Source: CALACW01 sp002431305 | GTDB lineage: Bacteria; Bacillota; Clostridia; Oscillospirales; Acutalibacteraceae | Direction: 5' to 3' | NCBI GenBank assembly: GCA_937890355.1 | Contig: CALACW010000121.1 | Location: forward strand, 1-9,238 | Length of the DNA: 9,238 bases | Shown: positions 1 to 4,929 of the stretch, one piece after another | Layout: the number at the start of each line of letters is the position of its first letter | Position numbering within the stretch: position 1 is the first letter of the stretch | Translations under genes and position numbers: made by a program | The notes under the pieces: generated by a model | Database searches by the model: none | Told to the model about the DNA's origin: nothing | Seen by the model: only the letters and a program-made list of their open reading frames with translations

Positions 1-41
1 TCCCGCAAGTCTCATGCGGGAAGACAATGTCTTCCCCTACA
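1..41. repeat. End fragment of a MITE-like inverted-repeat element (copy A, cut by window edge)
   Basis: This stretch ends with an almost perfect palindrome at 18-36 (GGGAAGACA, one base, TGTCTTCCC) followed by CCTACA. Bases 18-41 are identical to 3557-3580. The larger block 4-41 also matches the reverse complement of 3431-3468 with about five mismatches. It is therefore one end of the same element that is complete at 3431-3580. A hairpin at 2-20 (CCCGCA paired with TGCGGG) is kept in the other copy, where one C-G pair is replaced by a U-G wobble. The rest of this copy lies left of the window. Confidence 0.75.
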
Positions 42-104
42 TAAAGAATGTTTATGTTTGGAACGATAAATTATTGTTTACACATTCATTTAATAAACCG
101 CGAA

Positions 105-110
105 TATAAT
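105..110 (+). promoter_or_regulatory. Candidate -10 box for the CBS-domain gene
   Basis: TATAAT matches the sigma-A -10 consensus perfectly and lies 31 bp before the start codon. TTGTTT (74-79) and TTTACA (77-82) resemble -35 boxes, but the spacers of 25 and 22 bp are too long. The -35 assignment is therefore left open. Confidence 0.4.
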
Positions 111-130
111 TATTACGCACTACAAATAAC

Positions 131-135
131 GGAGG
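131..135 (+). promoter_or_regulatory. Ribosome binding site of the CBS-domain gene
   Basis: GGAGG sits six bases before the ATG at 142. It is a full-strength Shine-Dalgarno sequence and fixes the start codon. Confidence 0.85.
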
Positions 136-141
136 AAAATC

Positions 142-555
142 ATGAACGTCGCATTTTTTATTAAACCCAAGCAGGACACAGCGTTTCTTTACAGCGATTT
201 CAGCGTCCGTCAGGCGCTCGAAAAGATGAAAAACTGCGGATATACGGCGATTCCCGTTATCTCGCGCGAGGGTAAATACGTAGGAACGGTAAGCGAGGGC
301 GATTTTCTCTGGCTCATATTAAAAGAGGGGTCGTCGCTCGAGGACGTATCGCTTATAAAAGAGCTTGAACATATCCCCGTGACGAAAATAATCAAATCGG
401 AAAAATACAAGGCGGTAAATTTCAGCGAGAACATAGAAAAACTTTTTAATACGGCTCTCGAACAAAACTTCGTACCCGTTGTCGACGACCTCGGCTCGTT
501 CAGCGGAATCGTAACGCGAAGGTCGATACTGTCGTACCTGATGAATACGTTGTGA
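142..555 (+). CDS. Stand-alone two-CBS-domain protein, putative nucleotide sensor
   Basis: This 137-residue protein consists of two CBS motifs. The first spans about residues 1-62, with the strand-loop segment TAIPVISREGKYVGTVSEGD at 35-54. The second spans about 78-134, with VPVVDD (111-116) and GIVTRRSIL (122-130). Two CBS motifs normally pack into a Bateman module that binds adenine nucleotides (AMP, ATP, or c-di-AMP in relatives such as DarB). There is no signal peptide, membrane segment, enzyme or transporter domain, so it probably acts in the cytosol by binding a partner protein; the ligand and partner are unknown. It is the only plus-strand gene in the window. It has its own ribosome binding site and ends at a strong terminator shared with the convergent antitoxin gene. 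The family call is secure; the physiological role is not. Confidence 0.88.
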   Translation: MNVAFFIKPKQDTAFLYSDFSVRQALEKMKNCGYTAIPVISREGKYVGTVSEGDFLWLILKEGSSLEDVSLIKELEHIPVTKIIKSEKYKAVNFSENIEKLFNTALEQNFVPVVDDLGSFSGIVTRRSILSYLMNTL

Positions 556-557
556 AT

Positions 558-597
558 AAAAAAAAGTCCCGTGCAAAACGGGATTTTTTTTATTTTA
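558..597. terminator. Bidirectional intrinsic terminator between the CBS gene and the antitoxin gene
   Basis: The stem GTCCCGT (566-572) pairs with ACGGGAT (578-584), including one G-U pair, around the loop GCAAA. It is flanked by an A run at 558-565 and a T run at 584-591, so it carries a U tail on both strands. It begins just after the CBS stop codon (553-555) and overlaps the antitoxin stop codon (590-592), and so serves both convergent genes. Confidence 0.88.
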
Positions 598-877
598 TGT
601 TGTTAAAAACTTCCTCCGCCGATACGACGCGTCCGTTTTTCATATCCGAATAACCTTGTTCAAGTTTTGAATCCAATTGTTCCGCTGTCATTTCGGCAAT
701 TCCGACGGGTTTTTCGGGAATTTTAACATCAAACGGAAGTCCGTTTCGTAAAATTATCTGTTTATAAAACATATTTACCGCACTTGACGCGGGGATTCCG
801 AGCGTTGAAAGTATGCTTTCGGCTTGTTCTTTAACTTCGGGTTCGATTCTTATATATAAATTTGCTGATTTTGACAT
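590..877 (-). CDS. RelB/DinJ-family antitoxin, apparently solitary
   Basis: This 95-residue protein opens with NLYIRIEPEVKEQAESIL (residues 6-23), then LGIPASSAVNMFYKQII and RNGLPFDV. That is the ribbon-helix-helix plus linker pattern of the RelB/DinJ antitoxins of type II toxin-antitoxin systems. In the family the N-terminal ribbon-helix-helix dimer binds its own promoter and the C-terminal part wraps the RelE/YafQ-type toxin. The C-terminal half is present here, so the protein does not look truncated. No toxin gene is adjacent: downstream is a terminator and a convergent CBS gene, and upstream is the terminator of the GH5 gene. It has its own promoter, palindromic operator and ribosome binding site. 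It could neutralise a toxin encoded elsewhere, act as an anti-addiction relic, or work purely as a repressor. The family call is strong; the partner is unknown. Confidence 0.9.
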   Translation of the reverse strand: MSKSANLYIRIEPEVKEQAESILSTLGIPASSAVNMFYKQIILRNGLPFDVKIPEKPVGIAEMTAEQLDSKLEQGYSDMKNGRVVSAEEVFNNIK

Positions 878-884
878 AACAAAT

Positions 885-890
885 CACCTC
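885..890 (-). promoter_or_regulatory. Ribosome binding site of the antitoxin gene
   Basis: On the minus strand GAGGTG lies seven bases before the ATG at 877-875. This supports the chosen start. Confidence 0.8.
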
Positions 891-898
891 TTGTGTCT

Positions 899-927
899 AT
901 TTTAACACATTGTACGTACAATAGCAA
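899..927 (-). promoter_or_regulatory. Sigma-A promoter of the antitoxin gene
   Basis: On the minus strand the -35 box TTGCTA (927-922) and the -10 box TAAAAT (904-899) are separated by exactly 17 bp. The promoter lies 22 bp upstream of the start codon and directly after the terminator of the preceding GH5 gene, so the antitoxin should be transcribed independently. Confidence 0.78.
909..922. promoter_or_regulatory. Perfect 14-bp palindromic operator in the antitoxin promoter
   Basis: ATTGTACGTACAAT is a perfect inverted repeat filling most of the spacer between the -35 and -10 boxes. The half-site TTGTA resembles the known RelB operator half-sites of E. coli relBE. It is the expected place for autorepression by the ribbon-helix-helix domain of the encoded antitoxin. 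Binding is inferred. Confidence 0.72.
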
Positions 928-940
928 TACATTACAAACA

Positions 941-977
941 AAAAAAACGGAGACAAAATTCACAGTCTCCGTTTTAA
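941..977 (-). terminator. Intrinsic terminator of the GH5 gene
   Basis: An 11-bp perfect stem, AAAACGGAGAC (944-954) with GTCTCCGTTTT (965-975), encloses a 10-base loop. On the minus strand it is followed by a run of eight T. It starts about 17 bp after the GH5 stop codon and insulates the antitoxin promoter just beyond it. Confidence 0.9.
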
Positions 978-993
978 TTTATTCATTATAATT

Positions 994-2166
994 TCATTCC
1001 TGCGTATAACCCGTAAGCGCATTTACGACCTTAGGATATTTCCACGTAAGCGTTTTTCTTTCGAACAGACCCATAGCCTGATCGTCGTCCCAAAGACAAA
1101 CGGGGACTCCGAATCTATCCGAAAGATCTGTATAAAGTTTATAACTTTCAACAAGCTCGTCAACCTTTTCGCTTGATTCATCATAAGGAGCATAACCGTT
1201 GTTCCTGTCGGAGGTTAAGTCTCCGAATTCGGTCATTACAACGCCGTATCCTTTATTTAAAAAGAATTTCTGAGCCATGAAAAATGCCTGCCAAACCTTT
1301 ATGTCATGCATTTTATCGTCCGCTCCGACATAGGGATGTAAACTTACGAGGACGTGAGGATCGTCCGGTAATTCGAGCGCGGCATTTGTATTATAGTCGT
1401 CGCATGCGCCGTGAGTCGGGATAAGAACGTAACGGTTTTCATTCTCTCCGCCGGCGGCTCTTATCGCCTCGAGCGCGTCATTATTCAATTTATTTAAAAC
1501 GTAACGCGACTCATCGTTTCCGTGTCCGCCGTGCTTCGCGCCCGCATATCCCGGCTCGTTAAGAGTTTCGAAAATAAGATTTTCGTCATAATCCTTAAAA
1601 CGTTCTGCAATCTGCGACCATAAAGAAGTAAGTATATCGCTCGTAGTCTCGTAATGCTCGTTATCCGCGATATACCACGCGTTCCACGCGCCGCCGGTAG
1701 TAGAATCGTGATGAGTATTCAGTATAACCTTCAAATCATTTTCGAGTGCCCAGTCAACAACCTGCTGAACTCTATCCATCCAAGCCTTGTCTATCTCATA
1801 TCCGGGCTGCATATAAAAATGGTTTTTCCACGTTACGGGAATACGGACAAAATCGAAGCCCGCTTCTTTAACCTTTTCGAATACCTCTTCAGTCGTGTAA
1901 ACGCTTCCGCCCGCTTCAACTTCGGTCTCGACTCCGCACATAACATTCGGGTCAAGAGTGTGATAAGTACAGCATAATGCGCCGCCGAGGTTCCATCCTC
2001 TGCCGAGACTCTCCGCAAACTCGACGGATTCCGTTTCCTTAATTCCGACGGGCTTAAAGTTCTTAGCGATAAGCGGATTCGCGACCGTTATTAAAGCTAA
2101 AATAATACAGCCTAACTGGACAAACCAGCCGGCAGTCGTTTTTGTAAAAATCGAAAACTTGTTCAT
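994..2166 (-). CDS. GH5-family glycoside hydrolase (endo-beta-glucanase type), membrane-anchored or secreted
   Basis: This 390-residue protein has a hydrophobic N-terminal segment at about 12-34, ending PLIA-KN. It can be a signal peptide or an uncleaved anchor. The catalytic barrel follows: RGWNLGG (56-62), FDFVRIPVTW with Arg108 (104-113), NTHHD (150-154), FETLNEP (199-205) with Glu204 as acid/base, SLHPYV (275-280), VVMTEFG (309-315) with Glu313 as nucleophile, and Trp359 near the end of the barrel. All expected GH5 active-site residues are present. GH5 enzymes cleave internal beta-1,4 bonds in cellulose, mixed-linkage glucan, xyloglucan or mannan; the layout recalls subfamily GH5_4, but the substrate cannot be fixed. 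No carbohydrate-binding module or dockerin is present. An insertion with Cys65, Cys66 and Cys77 follows the first strand, where relatives usually read GNTLDA-like. The gene is monocistronic, with its own promoter and terminator. Confidence 0.93.
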   Translation of the reverse strand: MNKFSIFTKTTAGWFVQLGCIILALITVANPLIAKNFKPVGIKETESVEFAESLGRGWNLGGALCCTYHTLDPNVMCGVETEVEAGGSVYTTEEVFEKVKEAGFDFVRIPVTWKNHFYMQPGYEIDKAWMDRVQQVVDWALENDLKVILNTHHDSTTGGAWNAWYIADNEHYETTSDILTSLWSQIAERFKDYDENLIFETLNEPGYAGAKHGGHGNDESRYVLNKLNNDALEAIRAAGGENENRYVLIPTHGACDDYNTNAALELPDDPHVLVSLHPYVGADDKMHDIKVWQAFFMAQKFFLNKGYGVVMTEFGDLTSDRNNGYAPYDESSEKVDELVESYKLYTDLSDRFGVPVCLWDDDQAMGLFERKTLTWKYPKVVNALTGYTQE

Positions 2167-2172
2167 ATACTG

Positions 2173-2178
2173 CTCCTC
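2173..2178 (-). promoter_or_regulatory. Ribosome binding site of the GH5 gene
   Basis: GAGGAG on the minus strand lies six bases before the ATG at 2166. It is close to the anti-Shine-Dalgarno complement and fixes the start. Confidence 0.85.
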
Positions 2179-2210
2179 TTACTAAAGTAATTTATACAAT
2201 TTAAGTATAC

Positions 2211-2240
2211 CTTATATAAAAACGTTTTACAATATGTCAA
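2211..2240 (-). promoter_or_regulatory. Promoter of the GH5 gene
   Basis: A perfect -35 box TTGACA (2240-2235) is followed on the minus strand by TATATA (2218-2213, 16-bp spacer) or TATAAG (2216-2211, 18-bp spacer). It lies about 45 bp before the start codon and is the best -35 match seen in the window. The 38-base T run (minus strand) starts only six bases upstream and could serve as an UP element. Confidence 0.75.
2219..2228. promoter_or_regulatory. CG-centred palindrome AAAACGTTTT in the GH5 promoter spacer
   Basis: A perfect 10-bp palindrome centred on CG lies between the -35 and -10 boxes. LacI-family sugar repressors and CcpA bind CG-centred palindromes of this kind. The match to the CcpA cre consensus is one base out of register, so a LacI-type local regulator is the more likely reading. 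No regulator gene is in the window. Confidence 0.45.
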
Positions 2241-2245
2241 AATAT

Positions 2246-2288
<43 letters not shown>

Positions 2289-2319
2289 TAAATTAAAAAA
2301 TTGGAAAAATTATCGGCGG

Positions 2320-2421
2320 AGCATTAATCATGTAATTCAAGAATTAATTATCAAAACACGAGAATTAATCATAAAATTAAAGAATTAATTATCAAGATAC
2401 GAGAATTAATTATATAATTAA
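2320..2421. repeat. Helically phased AT-rich tandem array upstream of the GH5 promoter
   Basis: Five units start at 2320, 2340, 2361, 2381 and 2402, alternating 20 and 21 bp. Short units (2320, 2361, 2402) read like AGAATTAATCATAAAATTAA; long units (2340, 2381) begin AGAATTAATTATCAA and end ACG. The pattern is A-B-A-B-A, so the larger repeat is 41 bp: 2340-2380 and 2381-2421 differ at only four positions. Each unit carries ATTAAT, and three carry the palindrome AATTAATT. An inverted copy of AGAATTAA lies at 2431-2438. The period equals two turns of B-DNA, so all cores face the same side of the helix. With the 38-A run and the GH5 promoter it accounts for most of the gene-free stretch 2167-2509. 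Confidence 0.85.
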
Positions 2422-2444
2422 TTTAAATCGTTAATTCTGCATAT

Positions 2445-2485
2445 AAAAAAGCGAACCCCGGAGTTTCTTCCGAGGTTCGTTTTTA
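2445..2485 (-). terminator. Intrinsic terminator of the UxuB-like gene
   Basis: The stem CGAACC (2452-2457) pairs with GGTTCG (2474-2479), continued by CGGA/TCCG after one mismatch, around the loop GTTTCT. On the minus strand it is followed by six T; on the plus strand by five T. It lies about 30 bp past the dehydrogenase stop codon and separates that gene from the GH5 control region. Confidence 0.88.
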
Positions 2486-2509
2486 TTTGTTTTATAAATA
2501 TTATTAATA

Positions 2510-3361
2510 TTAAACTCCCGAGTAAGCCGAGAAACCGCCGTCGACAGGGAGAATTACGCCGGTGATAAACGACGAATACCGGCTGTCGGCAAGGAAAAGC
2601 AGGCTGCCCGTGAGGTCGTCCGGCGTGCCGAAACGTCCGAGCGGGGTGTGGCTTATTATCTTATGGCTTCTCTCTGTAAGAGAACCGTCGGGGTTAAAGA
2701 GGAGAGTTTTATTCTGATTGGTCGAGAAGAATCCGGGCGCAATCGCGTTGACTCTGATGCCGACGGGTGCGAAGTGAACGGCCATGAACTGCGTAAAGTT
2801 CGAGACAGCCGCCTTTGCCGCCGAATACGCGGGAATTTTCGTAAGGGGCTTGAACGCGTTCATTGACGAAATGTTTATAATGCACGCGCCATCCCTGCCG
2901 GCCATGTCGAGCGCAAATGTCTGCGTAGTCAGAAGAGTGCCGAGGAAATTAAGATTGAATACGAACTGGATTCCGTCGGGGTCGAGGTCGAAAAACGTCT
3001 TAACTCCCTCCGCCTTGTGCGCGATATCGTCCATGGTCAGAGTCTCGTTCGAGGTCGTACCCTTGGGATTGTTTCCGCCCGCGCCGTTGATAAGTATGTC
3101 GCACGCGCCGAATGCAGAGGTTACAGTCTCCTTCGCCTTTTCGAGGCTTGATTTTTCGAGTACGTTACACTCGACGGCGAGAGCCGTACCGCCCGAAGCG
3201 TTTATTTCGTCGGCGGTCTTCCGGGCGGCGGGCAGGTTGAGGTCAAGAACTGCAACCTTTACGCCCTGCGAGGCAAGATCCTTTGCAAATCCCGAGCAGA
3301 GAACTCCGCCCGCGCCGGTGATAACGGCGGTTTTTCCTTTAAGATTTTCATGGTTAAACAT
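2510..3361 (-). CDS. uxuB: Short-chain dehydrogenase, probable D-mannonate oxidoreductase (UxuB/YjmF-like)
   Basis: This 283-residue protein is a classical SDR. The nucleotide-binding loop TGAGGVLCSG is at 15-24. Asp40 at the end of the second strand suggests NAD(H). NGAGG is at 92-96, SSMNAF with the catalytic serine at 165-170, and Tyr179-Ser-Ala-Ala-Lys183 forms the catalytic YxxxK. The stretches KPLTKIPAYSAAK, RVNAIAPGFF (203-212), HTPLGRFG (238-245) and the C-terminus PVDGGFSAYSGV resemble the SDR-type D-mannonate oxidoreductases of Bacillota, as in B. subtilis. Those enzymes interconvert D-fructuronate and D-mannonate in glucuronate catabolism. Cys22 replaces the last glycine expected in the loop. 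No uxuA, uxaC or transporter gene lies nearby, and terminators on the left show it is not cotranscribed with GH5. The SDR family is certain; the substrate is a similarity-based inference. Confidence 0.8.
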   Translation of the reverse strand: MFNHENLKGKTAVITGAGGVLCSGFAKDLASQGVKVAVLDLNLPAARKTADEINASGGTALAVECNVLEKSSLEKAKETVTSAFGACDILINGAGGNNPKGTTSNETLTMDDIAHKAEGVKTFFDLDPDGIQFVFNLNFLGTLLTTQTFALDMAGRDGACIINISSMNAFKPLTKIPAYSAAKAAVSNFTQFMAVHFAPVGIRVNAIAPGFFSTNQNKTLLFNPDGSLTERSHKIISHTPLGRFGTPDDLTGSLLFLADSRYSSFITGVILPVDGGFSAYSGV

Positions 3362-3368
3362 AATAAAA

Positions 3369-3374
3369 CCTTCT
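3369..3374 (-). promoter_or_regulatory. Ribosome binding site of the UxuB-like gene
   Basis: AGAAGG on the minus strand lies seven bases before the ATG at 3361. It is a moderate match. Upstream is an AT-rich stretch (3375-3420) in which I could not assign a convincing -35/-10 pair. Confidence 0.65.
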
Positions 3375-3430
3375 TTTTTTTATAATAAAATCGAAGAATT
3401 TAATTTTTCTTAAAACACAGACATTTTTTT

Positions 3431-3580
3431 TGTAGGGTAAGATATCATCTTCCCGCATGAGACTTACGGTTTTATCAATAATAAATTGCGTCAGCAATAT
3501 GAGATTTCCGGGTTTCCGTCGGCAAAATCATAATTAAAAATCTCTGCCTTTACCCCGGGAAGACAATGTCTTCCCCTACA
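3431..3580. mobile_element. MITE-like non-autonomous element with 24-bp inverted repeats (copy B)
   Basis: The left end TGTAGGGTAAGATATCAT.. (3431-3454) and the inverted right end (3557-3580, ..TGTCTTCCCCTACA) form 24-bp terminal inverted repeats with four mismatches. Each end is itself nearly palindromic. Inside are a stem ATTGC/GCAAT at 3485-3498, a stem GAGATTT/AAATCTC at 3501-3544 and the hairpin CGG-GTTT-CCG. There is no ORF of note, so it would depend on a transposase elsewhere. No target-site duplication is clear: the left flank is a T run and the right flank begins TATTTT. It fills most of the 288-bp gap between two minus-strand genes. A second, partial copy lies at 1-41. It could alternatively be a palindromic RNA-processing or terminator repeat. 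Confidence 0.7.
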
Positions 3581-3649
3581 TATTTTGTTAAATTCCGAAA
3601 AAATGAGTCTGTGCTTACATTCCGGGCGTTTTTAACATCCCCGACACCT

Positions 3650-4816
3650 TTATCGCGTGGATTTTACGTCAAAAGCCTTTACCCTGTTCTCGTCGAGTAT
3701 GATATTGGTATGACCGTAGAGCGCGTTCTGCACCTCCTGCGCGGCGAGCGGGTAATCAACAACCCAGATCCAGACGCTGTCGCCGTGTGTTGTGTACGGC
3801 TCTCTTGCGTCCTCGGCGGGTGCCTCCATTGAAACTATCTCGAAATCATACCACTTATTCAAAATCGCGGTCGAGCCGAGCGTTATAATTTTCGAAACGG
3901 AACAGTCGGTTCTGACATAAGAACACAGAGTTTTAACAACGCCGTCAAGCTGAGAGAGCGTGAGATCTTTTGATCTATTTATAAGCGCGGTGATGACCTT
4001 GCGCTGATTTTCAGTTCGCTGAATGTCGCCCGAGGTATAAATCTTTCTCATTCTTGAGAAGTAGAGAGCCTGTTCGCCGTTAAGAAGAACGTTTTCGCCG
4101 ACGGGAACGCTTATATTCGCGTACTCGTAAATACCGTCCGCCTCGTTCTGCGTTACGTCGAGATAAACTCCGCCGACTTCGTCGATAACCTTTTCAAATG
4201 CCGTAAAATCGACAGCAGCATAGTAGTCGATTTTGATTTTGTAGTTATTTTCAACCGCATCGACGAGATATTTGGGACCTCCGTTGCCGTAAGCCGCGTT
4301 GATTTTCGACGTTTTGGGACCGTAAGCCGTGTCAAAATACGTATAACTGTCTCTGAAAAGCGAGCAAAGCGTTATTTTATTTGTCTCGTTATTAATCGAA
4401 ACTATCATCATAACGTCGGAGTTACCCGAGCTTATGCCGTCAAACGTGTCAAGACCTATTAAAAGTACGTTCATGACGTGTTTGCTCGTCAGATGTTCGC
4501 CGCCGTTAGTGTACCAATCCTCGAGCAGTTCGTTTAAGTTGTCGTTCTGCTGCATGGCTATCATGTCCGCCGCGTTCTGACTGTTATCCTCGTCTCTGAA
4601 GAGAAAATCCTCGCTGTACTGCCCCGTTACGTTGTCAATTCCGTCGTCAATATCGATATCTTTCGTATATCTTAATACGAAATGCGCCGCGATAACGCCC
4701 AAAAATACGAGTATAACGATAATTACCGCTATAACTACGGATGATTTTTTTACCTTCTTCTTGTGTTTGTTTCCGCCGTCAGTTTGAGCGGTAACGTCCT
4801 TTTTTTTCTTGTCCAT
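3650..4816 (-). CDS. LytR-CpsA-Psr (LCP) family cell-wall glycopolymer ligase
   Basis: This 388-residue protein has a Lys-rich cytosolic tail (residues 3-24), one membrane segment at about 26-48, an acidic linker, and an extracellular LCP domain from about 114 to 330. Landmarks are MNVLLIGLDT (115-124), NSDVMMIVSIN (132-142), SLFRDSYTY (152-160), KINAAY (171-176), DEVGGV (212-217) and LYFSRMRKIYTSGDIQRTEN (251-270), which holds Arg255, Arg257, Asp264 and Arg267. These match the conserved arginines and aspartate that hold the pyrophosphate of the lipid-linked donor. LCP enzymes transfer wall teichoic acid or capsule-type polymers from undecaprenyl pyrophosphate to peptidoglycan; the polymer here is unknown. 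A GTG start ten codons upstream (4846) has no ribosome binding site, whereas the ATG at 4816 has GGAG six bases away. The gene lies 113 bp after gyrA and has a candidate promoter of its own. Confidence 0.92.
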   Translation of the reverse strand: MDKKKKDVTAQTDGGNKHKKKVKKSSVVIAVIIVILVFLGVIAAHFVLRYTKDIDIDDGIDNVTGQYSEDFLFRDEDNSQNAADMIAMQQNDNLNELLEDWYTNGGEHLTSKHVMNVLLIGLDTFDGISSGNSDVMMIVSINNETNKITLCSLFRDSYTYFDTAYGPKTSKINAAYGNGGPKYLVDAVENNYKIKIDYYAAVDFTAFEKVIDEVGGVYLDVTQNEADGIYEYANISVPVGENVLLNGEQALYFSRMRKIYTSGDIQRTENQRKVITALINRSKDLTLSQLDGVVKTLCSYVRTDCSVSKIITLGSTAILNKWYDFEIVSMEAPAEDAREPYTTHGDSVWIWVVDYPLAAQEVQNALYGHTNIILDENRVKAFDVKSTR

Positions 4817-4822
4817 AAAATT

Positions 4823-4826
4823 CTCC
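4823..4826 (-). promoter_or_regulatory. Ribosome binding site deciding the LCP start
   Basis: GGAG on the minus strand, six bases before the ATG at 4816-4814, favours this start over the in-frame GTG at 4846-4844, which has no Shine-Dalgarno sequence in front of it. Confidence 0.75.
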
Positions 4827-4855
4827 GCTGACAGAATAATCCGCACACCCCGGAC

Positions 4856-4873
4856 TATTCATTTTAATGAATA
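4856..4873. promoter_or_regulatory. 18-bp inverted repeat at the predicted LCP transcription start
   Basis: TATTCATT (4856-4863) and AATGAATA (4866-4873) are perfect 8-bp inverted arms separated by two bases. The repeat begins immediately downstream of the candidate -10 box and so covers the expected transcription start. That is a typical repressor site. It is AT-rich and has no T run, so it is not a terminator. The binding protein is unknown. Confidence 0.45.
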
Positions 4874-4902
4874 ATATTAGTAAATTCCGAACGCGGGATC
4901 AA
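4874..4902 (-). promoter_or_regulatory. Candidate promoter of the LCP gene
   Basis: On the minus strand TTGATC (4902-4897) and TAATAT (4879-4874) are separated by exactly 17 bp, about 58 bp before the LCP start codon. The -35 box lies inside the hairpin following gyrA, so read-through from gyrA and independent initiation could compete. Confidence 0.5.
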
Positions 4903-4919
4903 ATCAGATCCGCGCCCGG
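4887..4919. terminator. GC-rich hairpin after gyrA, possible terminator
   Basis: The inner stem GATC/GATC is extended by G-C, a one-base bulge, CGC/GCG, a two-base internal mismatch and CCG/CGG, around the loop AAATCA. It starts 11 bp past the gyrA stop codon. On the minus strand it is followed only by AATTTACT, a weak U tract. On the plus strand the tail TTTTATTTTATT is better. It may terminate gyrA partially or only protect the mRNA 3' end. Confidence 0.45.
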
Positions 4920-4929
4920 TTTTATTTTA

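Noticed and set aside
2095..2110. Lipoprotein lipobox at LGC (residues 18-20) of the GH5 protein.
   Set aside because: The residues before Cys20 (Q-L-G) do not fit the consensus, and most of the hydrophobic stretch follows the cysteine.
2320..2421. CRISPR array.
   Set aside because: Units are contiguous and 20-21 bp long without unique spacers, and no cas gene is present.
2784..3413. A 209-codon plus-strand frame opposite the dehydrogenase gene.
   Set aside because: It mirrors a clear SDR coding frame, has no ribosome binding site and no protein family features.
3421..3590. Target-site duplication flanking the MITE-like element.
   Set aside because: The left flank is a T run and the right flank TATTTT; no matching duplication can be defined.
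3581..3649. Strong terminator directly after the LCP gene.
   Set aside because: No good stem plus T run was found in this stretch; the palindromic end of the adjacent repeat element might serve instead.
4844..4846. GTG start giving a 398-residue LCP protein.
   Set aside because: It has no Shine-Dalgarno sequence, while the ATG ten codons downstream has GGAG at ideal spacing.
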